This document shows, piece after piece, positions 1 to 5,269 of a stretch of DNA of 5,607 nucleotides. The position numbers were made by a program, and so were the translations under genes. The stretch covers positions 1,890 through 7,496 of the forward strand of contig JACZQQ010000129.1 in NCBI GenBank assembly GCA_022545645.1, in the 5' to 3' direction. This DNA comes from Acidobacteriota bacterium. Its GTDB lineage: Bacteria; Acidobacteriota; UBA6911; RPQK01; JADFOI01. Positions within the stretch are counted from its first letter, which is position 1. Each line of letters starts with the position of its first letter. The notes beneath the pieces were generated by a model. That model saw only the letters and a program-made list of their open reading frames with translations. It was not told where the DNA came from and searched no databases.

Positions 1-63
1 TCAGAGTTGGAGGGGATCAAGAAATTTTCCACAGACCGCAGACCAGCTGACCGCCTCTCTGTG

Positions 64-147
64 AGCGCGAAGCGCCTACAGCACCACAGCACGACTGCAC
101 CACAGCAGGACTGCACGAACGCACGATTGCACAGCGCGCTTCGCGCT
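64..147. repeat. Inverted 12-mer pair bracketing the octamer array
   Basis: AGCGCGAAGCGC at 64-75 is the exact reverse complement of GCGCTTCGCGCT at 136-147, with 60 bp between the copies. Each copy is itself near-palindromic (GCGC-GAA-GCGC), so each can fold locally or the two can pair across the array. The arrangement resembles paired REP-like elements in opposite orientation, but the arm sequence differs from the REPs around the transposase at 4655-5206. Positions 1-63 show nothing else I can support. Confidence 0.6.
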
Positions 148-166
148 CCAGCACGAAAGCACGAGG
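81..166. repeat. GCAC-headed 8-nt tandem array
   Basis: Seven units begin exactly 8 nt apart at 81, 89, 97, 105, 113, 121 and 129 (GCACCACA, GCACGACT, GCACCACA, GCAGGACT, GCACGAAC, GCACGATT, GCACAGCG). After a 15-nt hairpin (AGCGCG-CTT-CGCGCT, 133-147), two more units start at 151 and 159 (GCACGAAA, GCACGAGG). GCA is invariant, with mostly C at position 4 and A at position 6. The array lies outside any supported gene, downstream of lepB. Its function is not known to me. Confidence 0.7.
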
Positions 167-179
167 CCCTAGGGGCCTC
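163..179. other. GC-rich hairpin running into the lepB stop codon
   Basis: GAGGCCC (163-169), loop TAG, GGGCCTC (173-179) form a perfect 7-bp stem that takes in two bases of the lepB stop codon (178-180). On the minus strand it immediately ends the lptD-folK-lepB transcript. It could slow RNase attack or assist termination, but no T-run follows it, so it is not a standard intrinsic terminator. Confidence 0.5.
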
Positions 180-960
180 ACTGTACCAATCTTCCCATGC
201 GGCTCCAACGGGTGCGGGTCAGAAAGAAGATGAGTCGCTGAGCGTAGAGTTCGATTAATTCGGTGGGAGAGGTTCTCAGGTGGGCGTTGGGAGGGTCCTG
301 AAAAGACCAGAAGATGATCAAGGGTCGACCCACGATGTGGTCCTTGGGTAAAAAGCCCCAAAAGCGGCTGTCCAGGCTGTCGTCGCGATTGTCCCCCATC
401 ACGAAATAGCTGTCGGGAGGAATGGTGATGGCCTGATAGTTATCCCGCTGCATGTTCCCAAAAAATGGGTTTGAATTTCCTGCAGGATAGATGTTGGGGT
501 CCGAATGCTGCTTGTAGGGCTCATCCAACGGCTGTGCGTTGATGTAAACGGTCTTGTCGCGAATCTCCAGGGTATCCCCGGGAATCCCAACCACTCGCTT
601 GACCAGCAGAATTTCCGGCTCACGGGGGGCCTTGCAAACGATAATGTCCTGCCGCTGTACCGTGTAACTGGGCACCAGCGGCAATCCGGGGACATGTCCG
701 TTGCGAATGGTGAATTTGTCAACCAGAATTCGGTCTCCGACCAGGATGGTGGGTTCCATGGAAGGTGTGGGGACACTCATGGGGTGCACGACGAAGGTGG
801 TCACAAACAAGGCAATAATGGTGCAAACCACAATGGTGAGGAAATACTCCCGCAGGGGACTCAACGCCTGCTCCGGCTGCTCTTCTGTGTTCTCTCCCTT
901 TCTTCCCTTTTTCCCCTTCTTTCCTTTCTTTCCCTTCGTTCCTTTTCCTTCTTTAGACAC
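178..960 (-). CDS. lepB: Signal peptidase I (S26A family) with a Lys/Gly-rich N-terminal extension
   Basis: Membrane-bound serine protease that removes signal peptides from exported preproteins on the outer face of the inner membrane. The 260-residue product shows all family boxes: one hydrophobic segment at about 37-59; PTPSMEPTI at 64-72 with nucleophile Ser67; GDRILVDKF at 75-83; LLVKRVVGIPGD at 118-129 with general base Lys121; and GDNRDDSLDSRFWG at 189-202. The start is GTG at 960. Minus-strand CAGAGG lies 8 nt upstream, and the G of GTG is the last base of the folK stop (TAGTG), so expression is probably coupled to folK. No other plausible start precedes the membrane segment. The first 22 residues are unusual: mostly Lys and Gly, built from a GKK-type repeat, which would be cytoplasmic and strongly positive. 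The second transmembrane segment seen in the E. coli enzyme is not evident. Function is secure; the role of the basic tail is unknown. Confidence 0.96.
   Translation of the reverse strand: MSKEGKGTKGKKGKKGKKGRKGENTEEQPEQALSPLREYFLTIVVCTIIALFVTTFVVHPMSVPTPSMEPTILVGDRILVDKFTIRNGHVPGLPLVPSYTVQRQDIIVCKAPREPEILLVKRVVGIPGDTLEIRDKTVYINAQPLDEPYKQHSDPNIYPAGNSNPFFGNMQRDNYQAITIPPDSYFVMGDNRDDSLDSRFWGFLPKDHIVGRPLIIFWSFQDPPNAHLRTSPTELIELYAQRLIFFLTRTRWSRMGRLVQ
895..933 (-). repeat. 9-nt tandem repeat coding for the GKK repeats of LepB
   Basis: Read on the minus strand, four 9-nt units (GGAAAGAAA, GGAAAGAAG, GGGAAAAAG, GGAAGAAAG) followed by a further GGA encode residues 10-22 of LepB. The units differ mainly by silent A/G changes, so the repeat is imperfect at DNA level but nearly perfect at protein level (GKK GKK GKK GRK G). 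It sits within a longer homopurine strand, 890-954, interrupted only at 938. Unit count could vary between strains by replication slippage without breaking the frame. Confidence 0.85.
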
Positions 961-1463
961 TACGGTGTCCTCTGTAATGAATGCCTACGGGTGTAGGGGG
1001 TGATCCGGGAAACATCGGAAGACTGCTGTTGGAGCGCGTGAACGGTCTGATCACTCACAGGGTCCCGAAAATTCGGAGCGATTTCCGCCAAGGGAATCAG
1101 CACGAAGTTTCTTTGCCGCCAGGCGGGGTGGGGAATTTTCAAAAAGGGTTTCTCCACGATCCGCCGGCCATAGAAGAGAATATCGATGTCGATGTTGCGA
1201 GCTCCCCTGATTGCTTTTCGAAGACGTCCCATTTCGGATTCAATTTCCTGGCAGGCTGCTAACAAGGATTCCGGTTCCAGTGGGGTTTCCACCTGGCAGA
1301 CAAGATTCAAAAAATCAGGCTGGTCCGGAACATCAACGGGCTCGGTCTCATACATGGAAGATTCTCTCACCAGAAGAATTCCCTTTTGGTGGAGTTTTTC
1401 AAGAGCCTTCCGTAAGTGGGCTTCGCGATCCCCCAGGTTGGACCCCAGTGACAGGTATATCAT
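960..1463 (-). CDS. folK: 2-amino-4-hydroxy-6-hydroxymethyldihydropteridine pyrophosphokinase (HPPK)
   Basis: Cytoplasmic enzyme of folate synthesis. It transfers pyrophosphate from ATP to 6-hydroxymethyl-7,8-dihydropterin, giving the substrate of dihydropteroate synthase. The 167-residue protein has the family landmarks: SLGSNLGDRE at 5-14, SMYETEPVDVPDQPDFLN at 36-53, the HPPK signature RGARNIDIDILFYG at 86-99 with the two Mg-binding aspartates Asp92 and Asp94, and IPHPAWRQRNFVLIPLAEIAP at 110-130. Ala replaces the more usual Pro in the RGPR part of the signature. The start is the ATG at 1461-1463: it begins directly at the conserved MIYLSLGSN strand. An open frame continues upstream to 1610 but overlaps lptD and has no family similarity. 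The gene lies 8 nt after the lptD stop, with only a purine-rich AGAAAAAGAG before the ATG, and its TAG stop shares a base with the lepB GTG. No other folate gene is visible nearby. Confidence 0.95.
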   Translation of the reverse strand: MIYLSLGSNLGDREAHLRKALEKLHQKGILLVRESSMYETEPVDVPDQPDFLNLVCQVETPLEPESLLAACQEIESEMGRLRKAIRGARNIDIDILFYGRRIVEKPFLKIPHPAWRQRNFVLIPLAEIAPNFRDPVSDQTVHALQQQSSDVSRITPYTRRHSLQRTP

Positions 1464-1471
1464 CTCTTTTT

Positions 1472-3742
1472 CTAAAACAGATCGTCGGGTCGGTTGATGG
1501 TCCCGAACCTTCCGATCCCTTTGAGAACGAAGGAAAAGCGAAACTGCCGTTCCGATCGTACCCCAACATTGAATCCCTGAAATTCCAGAGAGACGCCACA
1601 ACAGTCCCACAAGTAATTGAGTCGGGATCGATGGGACAGGAGGCGCTTGGCCTGGATATCATAGCTCAGTGCGGCGGAAACGGAAATCCCCCGCTGGAGG
1701 TTCCCAAGGGCCACCTGGCCCTGCAATTGATTGTTCTTGAAGGTTCCCGGTTCCAGCTGAAGATCTTCCACCACAGCGGCTAGATCAGGGGTTTCCTTGG
1801 TCACGAAGTAGGTGGTTCCCAGGAAGAGTCCGGGTCTGCTCAGAAAACCGGTCACCGAGAAGTTTCGGAAGCTCTTAAACTTTGGATCATAGTCTCCCCG
1901 CACGTCAAAACTGTATCCCGGCTGCGGGGTGAAGCGCATCAGGGCGGTCACGGGTGAGTAGTTTCGTGAAATCACCGCGTAAGGGAAGCCTGTGAGAGTA
2001 TTGAGGGGGAAGAATTGATTGATGGTGCCGGGCTGCAGTGCTCCGCCAAAGTCTGAATCAAAGAAATACTTCTGGGCGATTTTCAAGGACAGCCATTCGT
2101 GATTGAATTCGCCGTCTGCGGTGATTCGCTTGGCGAAAATTCGATTAAAAAGTGCGTACTCGATCTCATGGGTGTTGGCCACTGCATCCTGCTCGTCAAA
2201 TCGGATGATTTGATCGAAATTGTCGATACCTGCGATGTATCGATAGCGGACTAACGGTTCAATCAGATGCTTCCAGTCCCTTCCTGACGAGTTGCGGTAG
2301 ACTTTGGAAAGACCCCATCCTTTTAAATCCATCGTAAATTGGAAATATCTCCGATGGATGTTGGCTGTGCTGACAGGATCCTCTATGGCTGGATCTGCTG
2401 ACGGACGCAGGCTGTTGCTGTAAAAGGTCTCCCGAAATCCCACCTCGGGGGTCACACGCAGGCCTTGAAAAAGGGGTACGGAAAAATAGACTCGCGGCGA
2501 AAAGTCCAGTCGCTGGGTTATTCCTGGAGTCTCAAAAGGATCCTCACTGGGAGCCCCCTCTGAAAGTGGGAGGAGCCGGGTTCGGTTGAGTCCCGCGGCT
2601 GAAGTATCGAGGTCCAGATAAAAGGGAAGAGGGAGGTTGGGAAGTTTCTGGCCGATAAATTTGAAATTTAATGTGGGCGTGTTGCGGATGACCACGTTGG
2701 GACCCTGAAACACCGTCTCCTCACGAGAGACCAGGAAATTCAAGGACCGTGACTGAAAATTGTTGGTCACGAAGATCAATGACTTGTCCGTGGGAAGGGT
2801 GGCCGTCCGGAAATCGTCGGAAAAGACTTGCCGAAAAAGGAAACTGGTCACCAGGTTGAAGTCCGCCACGGCTCGATATCCGTGGGGAAGCAGGGTCTCC
2901 CCGGTGCCGTTAAAACTGGTTCCTCCCTGATCCTGGCGGTCCTTTATCCAATACCAGTCCAGGGTCAGTGAGGTGACCGGGTTGGGACGTGCTCGCAAGG
3001 TGACCCCGTTCCCAAAACCCCGCTTGGAATAATAATCGGTATGCAGCATCAGGTCGGCACTGCGACCCAGCACCAGGTAAAAGGACTGGCTGATCCGCAA
3101 TCCCCTCTCGTTTGAATTCCCCATGGTGGGGATCAGAAAGCCGCTGGAGCGTTTTTTCCCGCCGGTGGGAAACAGCATGAACGGCAAATAGAAAACCGGG
3201 ACCTTCTTGACCTTTAAAAGGGTGTGGGTGAATTTGGCGTTTCCTCCCAGTTGAATGCTGGCCTGCCGAATGGTGAAGCTCCATTTGGGGACGGCTTCCT
3301 GACAGGCCGTCAAAAAACCGTCCTGGGCGATGTAGCTATCGGGTCCCGTTTTGATCAGTCTCTTGGCCTTGACGTAGAGCTCTTCGTCCGTATATCCCTC
3401 GGCATCATAAATCGTTCCTGTGTTGGTTCTGAGATTGATCTCAGCTCGGGTCCCTTTTAACCACGTCAGTCCCTGGATAATCTCCACGCCCTCTTCGGCA
3501 ATCGCTTCCCCGGTGATCGGATCGTACAGGACCTTGGGTGCTTTCAATATCGTCTCTTGATAGGTGAGGATGACGTTCCCTTCCGCCACCCAACGGTTGG
3601 CGGATTCTCGGGAAAGTCGATCAGCCTCAACGGAAATCCTGGACCCTTCGTATTCAGACTCCACTTTGGCCCGTTCCTGGGGGGAAGAGAAGGCCTGAAG
3701 CAGACAGCATGTGAATATCAGGCAGCCGATCGCCAATCGCAT
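1472..3742 (-). CDS. lptD: LPS-assembly outer membrane protein LptD
   Basis: Outer-membrane beta-barrel that, with LptE, inserts lipopolysaccharide into the outer leaflet at the end of the Lpt bridge. At 756 residues it is close to the E. coli length. Residues 1-20 are a signal peptide; Cys12 and Cys13 do not fit a lipobox, so cleavage by signal peptidase I is expected. Residues of about 35-140 form the OstA/LptA-like periplasmic domain (ISVEADRLS, WVAEGNVILTYQ, APKVLYDP, TGTIYDAEG). The barrel begins with the conserved stretch VPVFYLPFMLFPTGGKK, GFLIPTMG, and the rest alternates short aromatic-rich strands and polar turns, ending at FSFVLKGIGRFG. The mature protein has only three cysteines: Cys147 and the adjacent pair Cys714-Cys715. 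The ATG at 3740-3742 has no clear Shine-Dalgarno site, but no in-frame alternative start gives a better signal peptide. First gene of the lptD-folK-lepB cluster; no lptE is present in the window. Confidence 0.96.
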   Translation of the reverse strand: MRLAIGCLIFTCCLLQAFSSPQERAKVESEYEGSRISVEADRLSRESANRWVAEGNVILTYQETILKAPKVLYDPITGEAIAEEGVEIIQGLTWLKGTRAEINLRTNTGTIYDAEGYTDEELYVKAKRLIKTGPDSYIAQDGFLTACQEAVPKWSFTIRQASIQLGGNAKFTHTLLKVKKVPVFYLPFMLFPTGGKKRSSGFLIPTMGNSNERGLRISQSFYLVLGRSADLMLHTDYYSKRGFGNGVTLRARPNPVTSLTLDWYWIKDRQDQGGTSFNGTGETLLPHGYRAVADFNLVTSFLFRQVFSDDFRTATLPTDKSLIFVTNNFQSRSLNFLVSREETVFQGPNVVIRNTPTLNFKFIGQKLPNLPLPFYLDLDTSAAGLNRTRLLPLSEGAPSEDPFETPGITQRLDFSPRVYFSVPLFQGLRVTPEVGFRETFYSNSLRPSADPAIEDPVSTANIHRRYFQFTMDLKGWGLSKVYRNSSGRDWKHLIEPLVRYRYIAGIDNFDQIIRFDEQDAVANTHEIEYALFNRIFAKRITADGEFNHEWLSLKIAQKYFFDSDFGGALQPGTINQFFPLNTLTGFPYAVISRNYSPVTALMRFTPQPGYSFDVRGDYDPKFKSFRNFSVTGFLSRPGLFLGTTYFVTKETPDLAAVVEDLQLEPGTFKNNQLQGQVALGNLQRGISVSAALSYDIQAKRLLSHRSRLNYLWDCCGVSLEFQGFNVGVRSERQFRFSFVLKGIGRFGTINRPDDLF

Positions 3743-3794
3743 GAGATAAAGATAGCAACTCCGCCACCTTTGAGTAAAAGGAATATCGCAAACT

Positions 3795-3806
3795 CTGTCT
3801 GGACAG
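3795..3806. promoter_or_regulatory. Small dyad in the divergent lptD / AhpD-like intergenic region
   Basis: CTGTC-TG-GACAG is a perfect 5-bp inverted repeat with a 2-bp spacer, placed between two divergently transcribed genes and overlapping the candidate -35 hexamer TGGACA at 3800-3805. It is a plausible operator. It is short enough to arise by chance, and no regulator gene is in view. Confidence 0.3.
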
Positions 3807-3828
3807 TAAGATCAAGTAATGCTAATCT
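3800..3828 (+). promoter_or_regulatory. Candidate promoter for the AhpD-like gene
   Basis: TGGACA at 3800-3805 matches five of six bases of the -35 consensus. A 17-nt spacer leads to TAATCT at 3823-3828, which matches only three -10 bases but keeps the key T1, A2 and T6. Transcription would begin at about 3834-3836, only a few bases before the ATG at 3839, so the mRNA would be almost leaderless; this would agree with the absence of a Shine-Dalgarno site. Confidence 0.35.
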
Positions 3829-3838
3829 TTCCTGACTC

Positions 3839-4204
3839 ATGGCCGAACCATCCGCACCACCCGAAGAACCACAGGATCAAGAGAAGAAGACGGAATCGGG
3901 CAAGTGGCCCTCCTACACCATGGTGGAAGACCGGATGCGGAGGATCTACTTCAAGTTCTATAAAGAGACTTATAAGAAGTCCGAAATCGACCGAAAGACG
4001 AAGGAACTGATCTCCATTGCCGCCTCCCTGGGCTTTAACTGCTCAGGCTGCCTGCAGGGGCATATGGAGAAGGCCATTCAATACGGAGCCACGAAAGAGG
4101 AGATCAGTGAAGCGATCAGCATTGCCATGGGAGTGGCTGCCGCCTCGGTGGTCGATCAAACCGACATTGTGGCCGAAAAGCTCCAGATCGAGCACTTCGA
4201 GTAA
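3839..4204 (+). CDS. Carboxymuconolactone decarboxylase / AhpD-like family protein (CxxC type)
   Basis: Small all-helical protein of the CMD/AhpD superfamily, many members of which are thiol-dependent peroxidases or reductants. The 121-residue product has a charged, Pro/Glu-rich N-terminus (residues 1-22), then a compact domain. The redox motif is NCSGCLQGH: Cys68 and Cys71, with His75 four residues after the second cysteine, the CxxCxxxH pattern of AhpD-type active sites. The following GATKEEISEAISIAMGVAA (83-101) is typical of the family helix after the motif. The preceding DRKTKELISIAASLGFNC is also characteristic. The ATG at 3839 has no Shine-Dalgarno site; ATG 3920 (Met28) would still keep the whole domain. 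The substrate cannot be read from sequence. No ahpC lies next to it, so a strict AhpC-reductase role is not supported. It is divergent from lptD. Confidence 0.87.
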   Translation: MAEPSAPPEEPQDQEKKTESGKWPSYTMVEDRMRRIYFKFYKETYKKSEIDRKTKELISIAASLGFNCSGCLQGHMEKAIQYGATKEEISEAISIAMGVAAASVVDQTDIVAEKLQIEHFE

Positions 4205-4237
4205 ATTCTGAGCGATCCAACCCTTACATCACCAGCC

Positions 4238-4483
4238 TTGGAAAAAGAGCATCTCAAAACAAGATTCCAGGAGAAACTGGACCTGTTCTGCCTCTTTCAT
4301 CTCGGTTCCGACGTTCAAATGAACCTGAGAGAGGAGACGGATCATCTGTGGGTCTCGCTGCAGCATCATCGCATCGAGCCTCTGGAGTTCAGCATTTCCT
4401 ATGCTCAACTGGAGGACTTCCTGGAAGATACCGCTCAGCTGGAACGCTTCCTGCTCGAGGAGATCACCTCCCACCGGCGCTAG
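4238..4483 (+). CDS. Hypothetical 81-residue protein
   Basis: I do not recognise this protein. It is acidic and leucine-rich, with probable helices: an N-terminal stretch KTRFQEKLDLFCLFHLG (residues 7-23), a central part with HLWVSLQHH (36-44), and a C-terminal LEDFLEDTAQLERFLLEEI (58-76) that looks amphipathic. No signal peptide or transmembrane segment is visible. Codon use (many CTG, GAG, CAG, TTC, ATC) looks like a real gene. It is in the same frame as the AhpD-like gene and follows its TAA by 33 nt, so co-transcription is likely. TTG at 4238 is the first usable start, but no Shine-Dalgarno site precedes it; ATG 4319 would remove a third of the protein. CTG at 4208 or translational re-initiation after the TAA are other options. 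Moderately sure it is coding, unsure of the start. Confidence 0.6.
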   Translation: MEKEHLKTRFQEKLDLFCLFHLGSDVQMNLREETDHLWVSLQHHRIEPLEFSISYAQLEDFLEDTAQLERFLLEEITSHRR

Positions 4484-4499
4484 CGCGCGCTGTGCGCGC
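4477..4499 (+). other. GC palindrome and hairpin at the end of the hypothetical gene
   Basis: GCGCTAGCGC (4477-4486) is a perfect palindrome centred on the TAG stop. Overlapping it, GCGCGC (4485-4490), loop TGT and GCGCGC (4494-4499) form a 6-bp stem. It may protect the 3' end of the transcript. No T-run follows, so it is not a standard intrinsic terminator. Confidence 0.4.
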
Positions 4500-4532
4500 A
4501 GGAAATAGAGACAGGTGAACTGGAGAAGGCCT

Positions 4533-4556
4533 GTAGGGGCGCACGGCCGTGCGCCC
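4533..4556 (+). repeat. REP element A (GTAG on the plus strand)
   Basis: GTAG at 4533-4536 is followed by a perfect 20-bp palindrome at 4537-4556, arms GGGCGCAC and GTGCGCCC around the centre GGCC. It is the upstream copy of the four REPs, 98 bp before the transposase start. GTAG at the 5' foot of the hairpin is the known hallmark of RAYT-linked REPs. Confidence 0.85.
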
Positions 4557-4607
4557 AAAAGCCACAAAACTACGCCCGACACTTCGATTTTTTCTCGAGA
4601 CGAACGT

Positions 4608-4625
4608 TATAGTCCTATGGGACTA
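4608..4625 (+). promoter_or_regulatory. Possible -10 box and overlapping dyad before the RAYT gene
   Basis: TATAGT at 4608-4613 matches five of six -10 bases, but no good -35 is found at the normal distance. It overlaps a 6-bp inverted repeat, TAGTCC-TATG-GGACTA (4610-4625). The dyad could be an operator, or a hairpin in the 5' leader that limits transposase expression. Confidence 0.3.
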
Positions 4626-4654
4626 CATTCGCGTGAAAGTGTTGGGGAGGATTG

Positions 4655-5206
4655 ATGCCCTTTGACCCCAAAAAACATCGTCGTAGATCGATCCGCTTGG
4701 GTGGTTACGACTACTCGCAAGTGGGCGAGTACTTTGTCACCCTCTGCACCCACAAAATGCGATGTCTTTTCGGTGAGGTGAAGAATGGGCAAATGTACCT
4801 CAATCGGCTGGGACAAATCGTTGAGTCGGAGTGGCGCAAAACAGCCCATCTGCGTTCCGAGGTTGATCTCGGTGATTTCGTGGTGATGCCGAACCACCTT
4901 CATGGACTCGTGGTCATCACAATGAGCCGAGAAAAGAAGACCCTTGCCGACCCAGTCGGTCGGAGGGCGCACGGCCGTGCGCCCCTACGGCGGCAGTCAC
5001 GAGGGTTAGGTGCCCTCATCGCCGGGTTCAAATCAGCCACCACCACCCGCATTAACCAACATCGCAGGACCCCCCACTCACCGGTGTGGCAACGCAACTA
5101 CTACGAGCACGTCATTCAGGATGAGGAGGACTCGGCTCGAACACGCCACTACATCTTAATCAATCCCATGCTTTGGCAACTGGATCGATACAACAACTCA
5201 AAGTGA
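4655..5206 (+). CDS. REP-associated tyrosine transposase (RAYT, Y1-HUH / IS200-like fold)
   Basis: Single-strand-DNA nuclease of the Y1-HUH superfamily, of the chromosomal RAYT type thought to mobilise or maintain REP palindromes rather than its own ends. In the 183-residue product: RSIRLGGYDYSQVGEYFVTLCTH (11-33) is the usual N-terminal strand; VVMPNHLHGLV (76-86) holds the HUH metal motif His81-x-His83; GLGALIAGFKSATTTRINQ (117-135) is the linker helix; WQRNYYEHVIQDEED (145-159) holds the candidate catalytic tyrosine, Tyr149 or Tyr150; YILINPMLW (166-174) is the C-terminal signature. The start is ATG 4655 with GGGGAGG at 4644-4650; the in-frame TTG at 4652 is too close to that site. A REP lies inside the gene and encodes residues 104-112 in the variable loop. 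Its length is full for the family and all key residues are present, so it is probably active. Confidence 0.93.
   Translation: MPFDPKKHRRRSIRLGGYDYSQVGEYFVTLCTHKMRCLFGEVKNGQMYLNRLGQIVESEWRKTAHLRSEVDLGDFVVMPNHLHGLVVITMSREKKTLADPVGRRAHGRAPLRRQSRGLGALIAGFKSATTTRINQHRRTPHSPVWQRNYYEHVIQDEEDSARTRHYILINPMLWQLDRYNNSK
4965..4988 (-). repeat. REP element B, inside the RAYT coding sequence (GTAG on the minus strand)
   Basis: The same perfect 20-bp palindrome as element A (4965-4984), followed by CTAC (4985-4988), so its GTAG foot is on the minus strand and its orientation is opposite to A. It is read in frame as RAHGRAPLR (residues 104-112) in the loop between the HUH motif and the GFKSA helix, where added residues should be tolerated. 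Confidence 0.88.
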
Positions 5207-5217
5207 GGTCGGCTAGT

Positions 5218-5241
5218 GTAGGGGCGCACATCGGTGCGCCC
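5218..5241 (+). repeat. REP element C (GTAG on the plus strand)
   Basis: GTAG at 5218-5221, arm GGGCGCAC (5222-5229), centre ATCG, arm GTGCGCCC (5234-5241). Arms are identical to those of A and B while the centre differs, so the sequence is conserved in the stem and foot but not in the loop. It begins 11 nt after the RAYT stop codon. Confidence 0.86.
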
Positions 5242-5269
5242 AGTAGCCGGGGCTTCGACAATACTAAAA

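Noticed and set aside
81..166. CRISPR array
   Set aside because: Units are 8 nt with no spacers, and no cas gene is nearby.
7..361. ORFs on both strands across the octamer repeat
   Set aside because: They overlap the lepB 3' end and are made of repeat-encoded low-complexity residues.
1464..1610. Longer folK start at 1610 (adds 49 residues)
   Set aside because: It overlaps lptD by more than 130 bases, has no family similarity, and the conserved HPPK N-terminus starts at 1463.
3743..3838. A sigma70 promoter for lptD
   Set aside because: On the minus strand TTGATC is followed by GATATT only after 22 nt, and no other pair has acceptable spacing; not called.
4537..4556. Intrinsic terminator at REP A
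   Set aside because: The stem is strong, but it is followed by AAAA on the plus strand and by CTAC on the minus strand, so there is no T-run in either direction.
4229..4582. Minus-strand 117-codon ORF over the hypothetical gene and REP A
   Set aside because: Antisense to a better coding frame; its GARPCAP string is simply the translated REP palindrome.
4588..4594. T-run at 4589-4594 as a terminator tail
   Set aside because: No stable stem lies immediately before it; REP A is more than 30 bases upstream.
4652..4654. TTG as the RAYT start
   Set aside because: Only one base separates it from GGGGAGG; the next codon is ATG with a better spacing.
4655..5206. An active IS200/IS605 insertion sequence
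   Set aside because: No TnpB gene and no IS200-type ends were found; RAYT-type motifs and repeated GTAG palindromes fit a REP system better.
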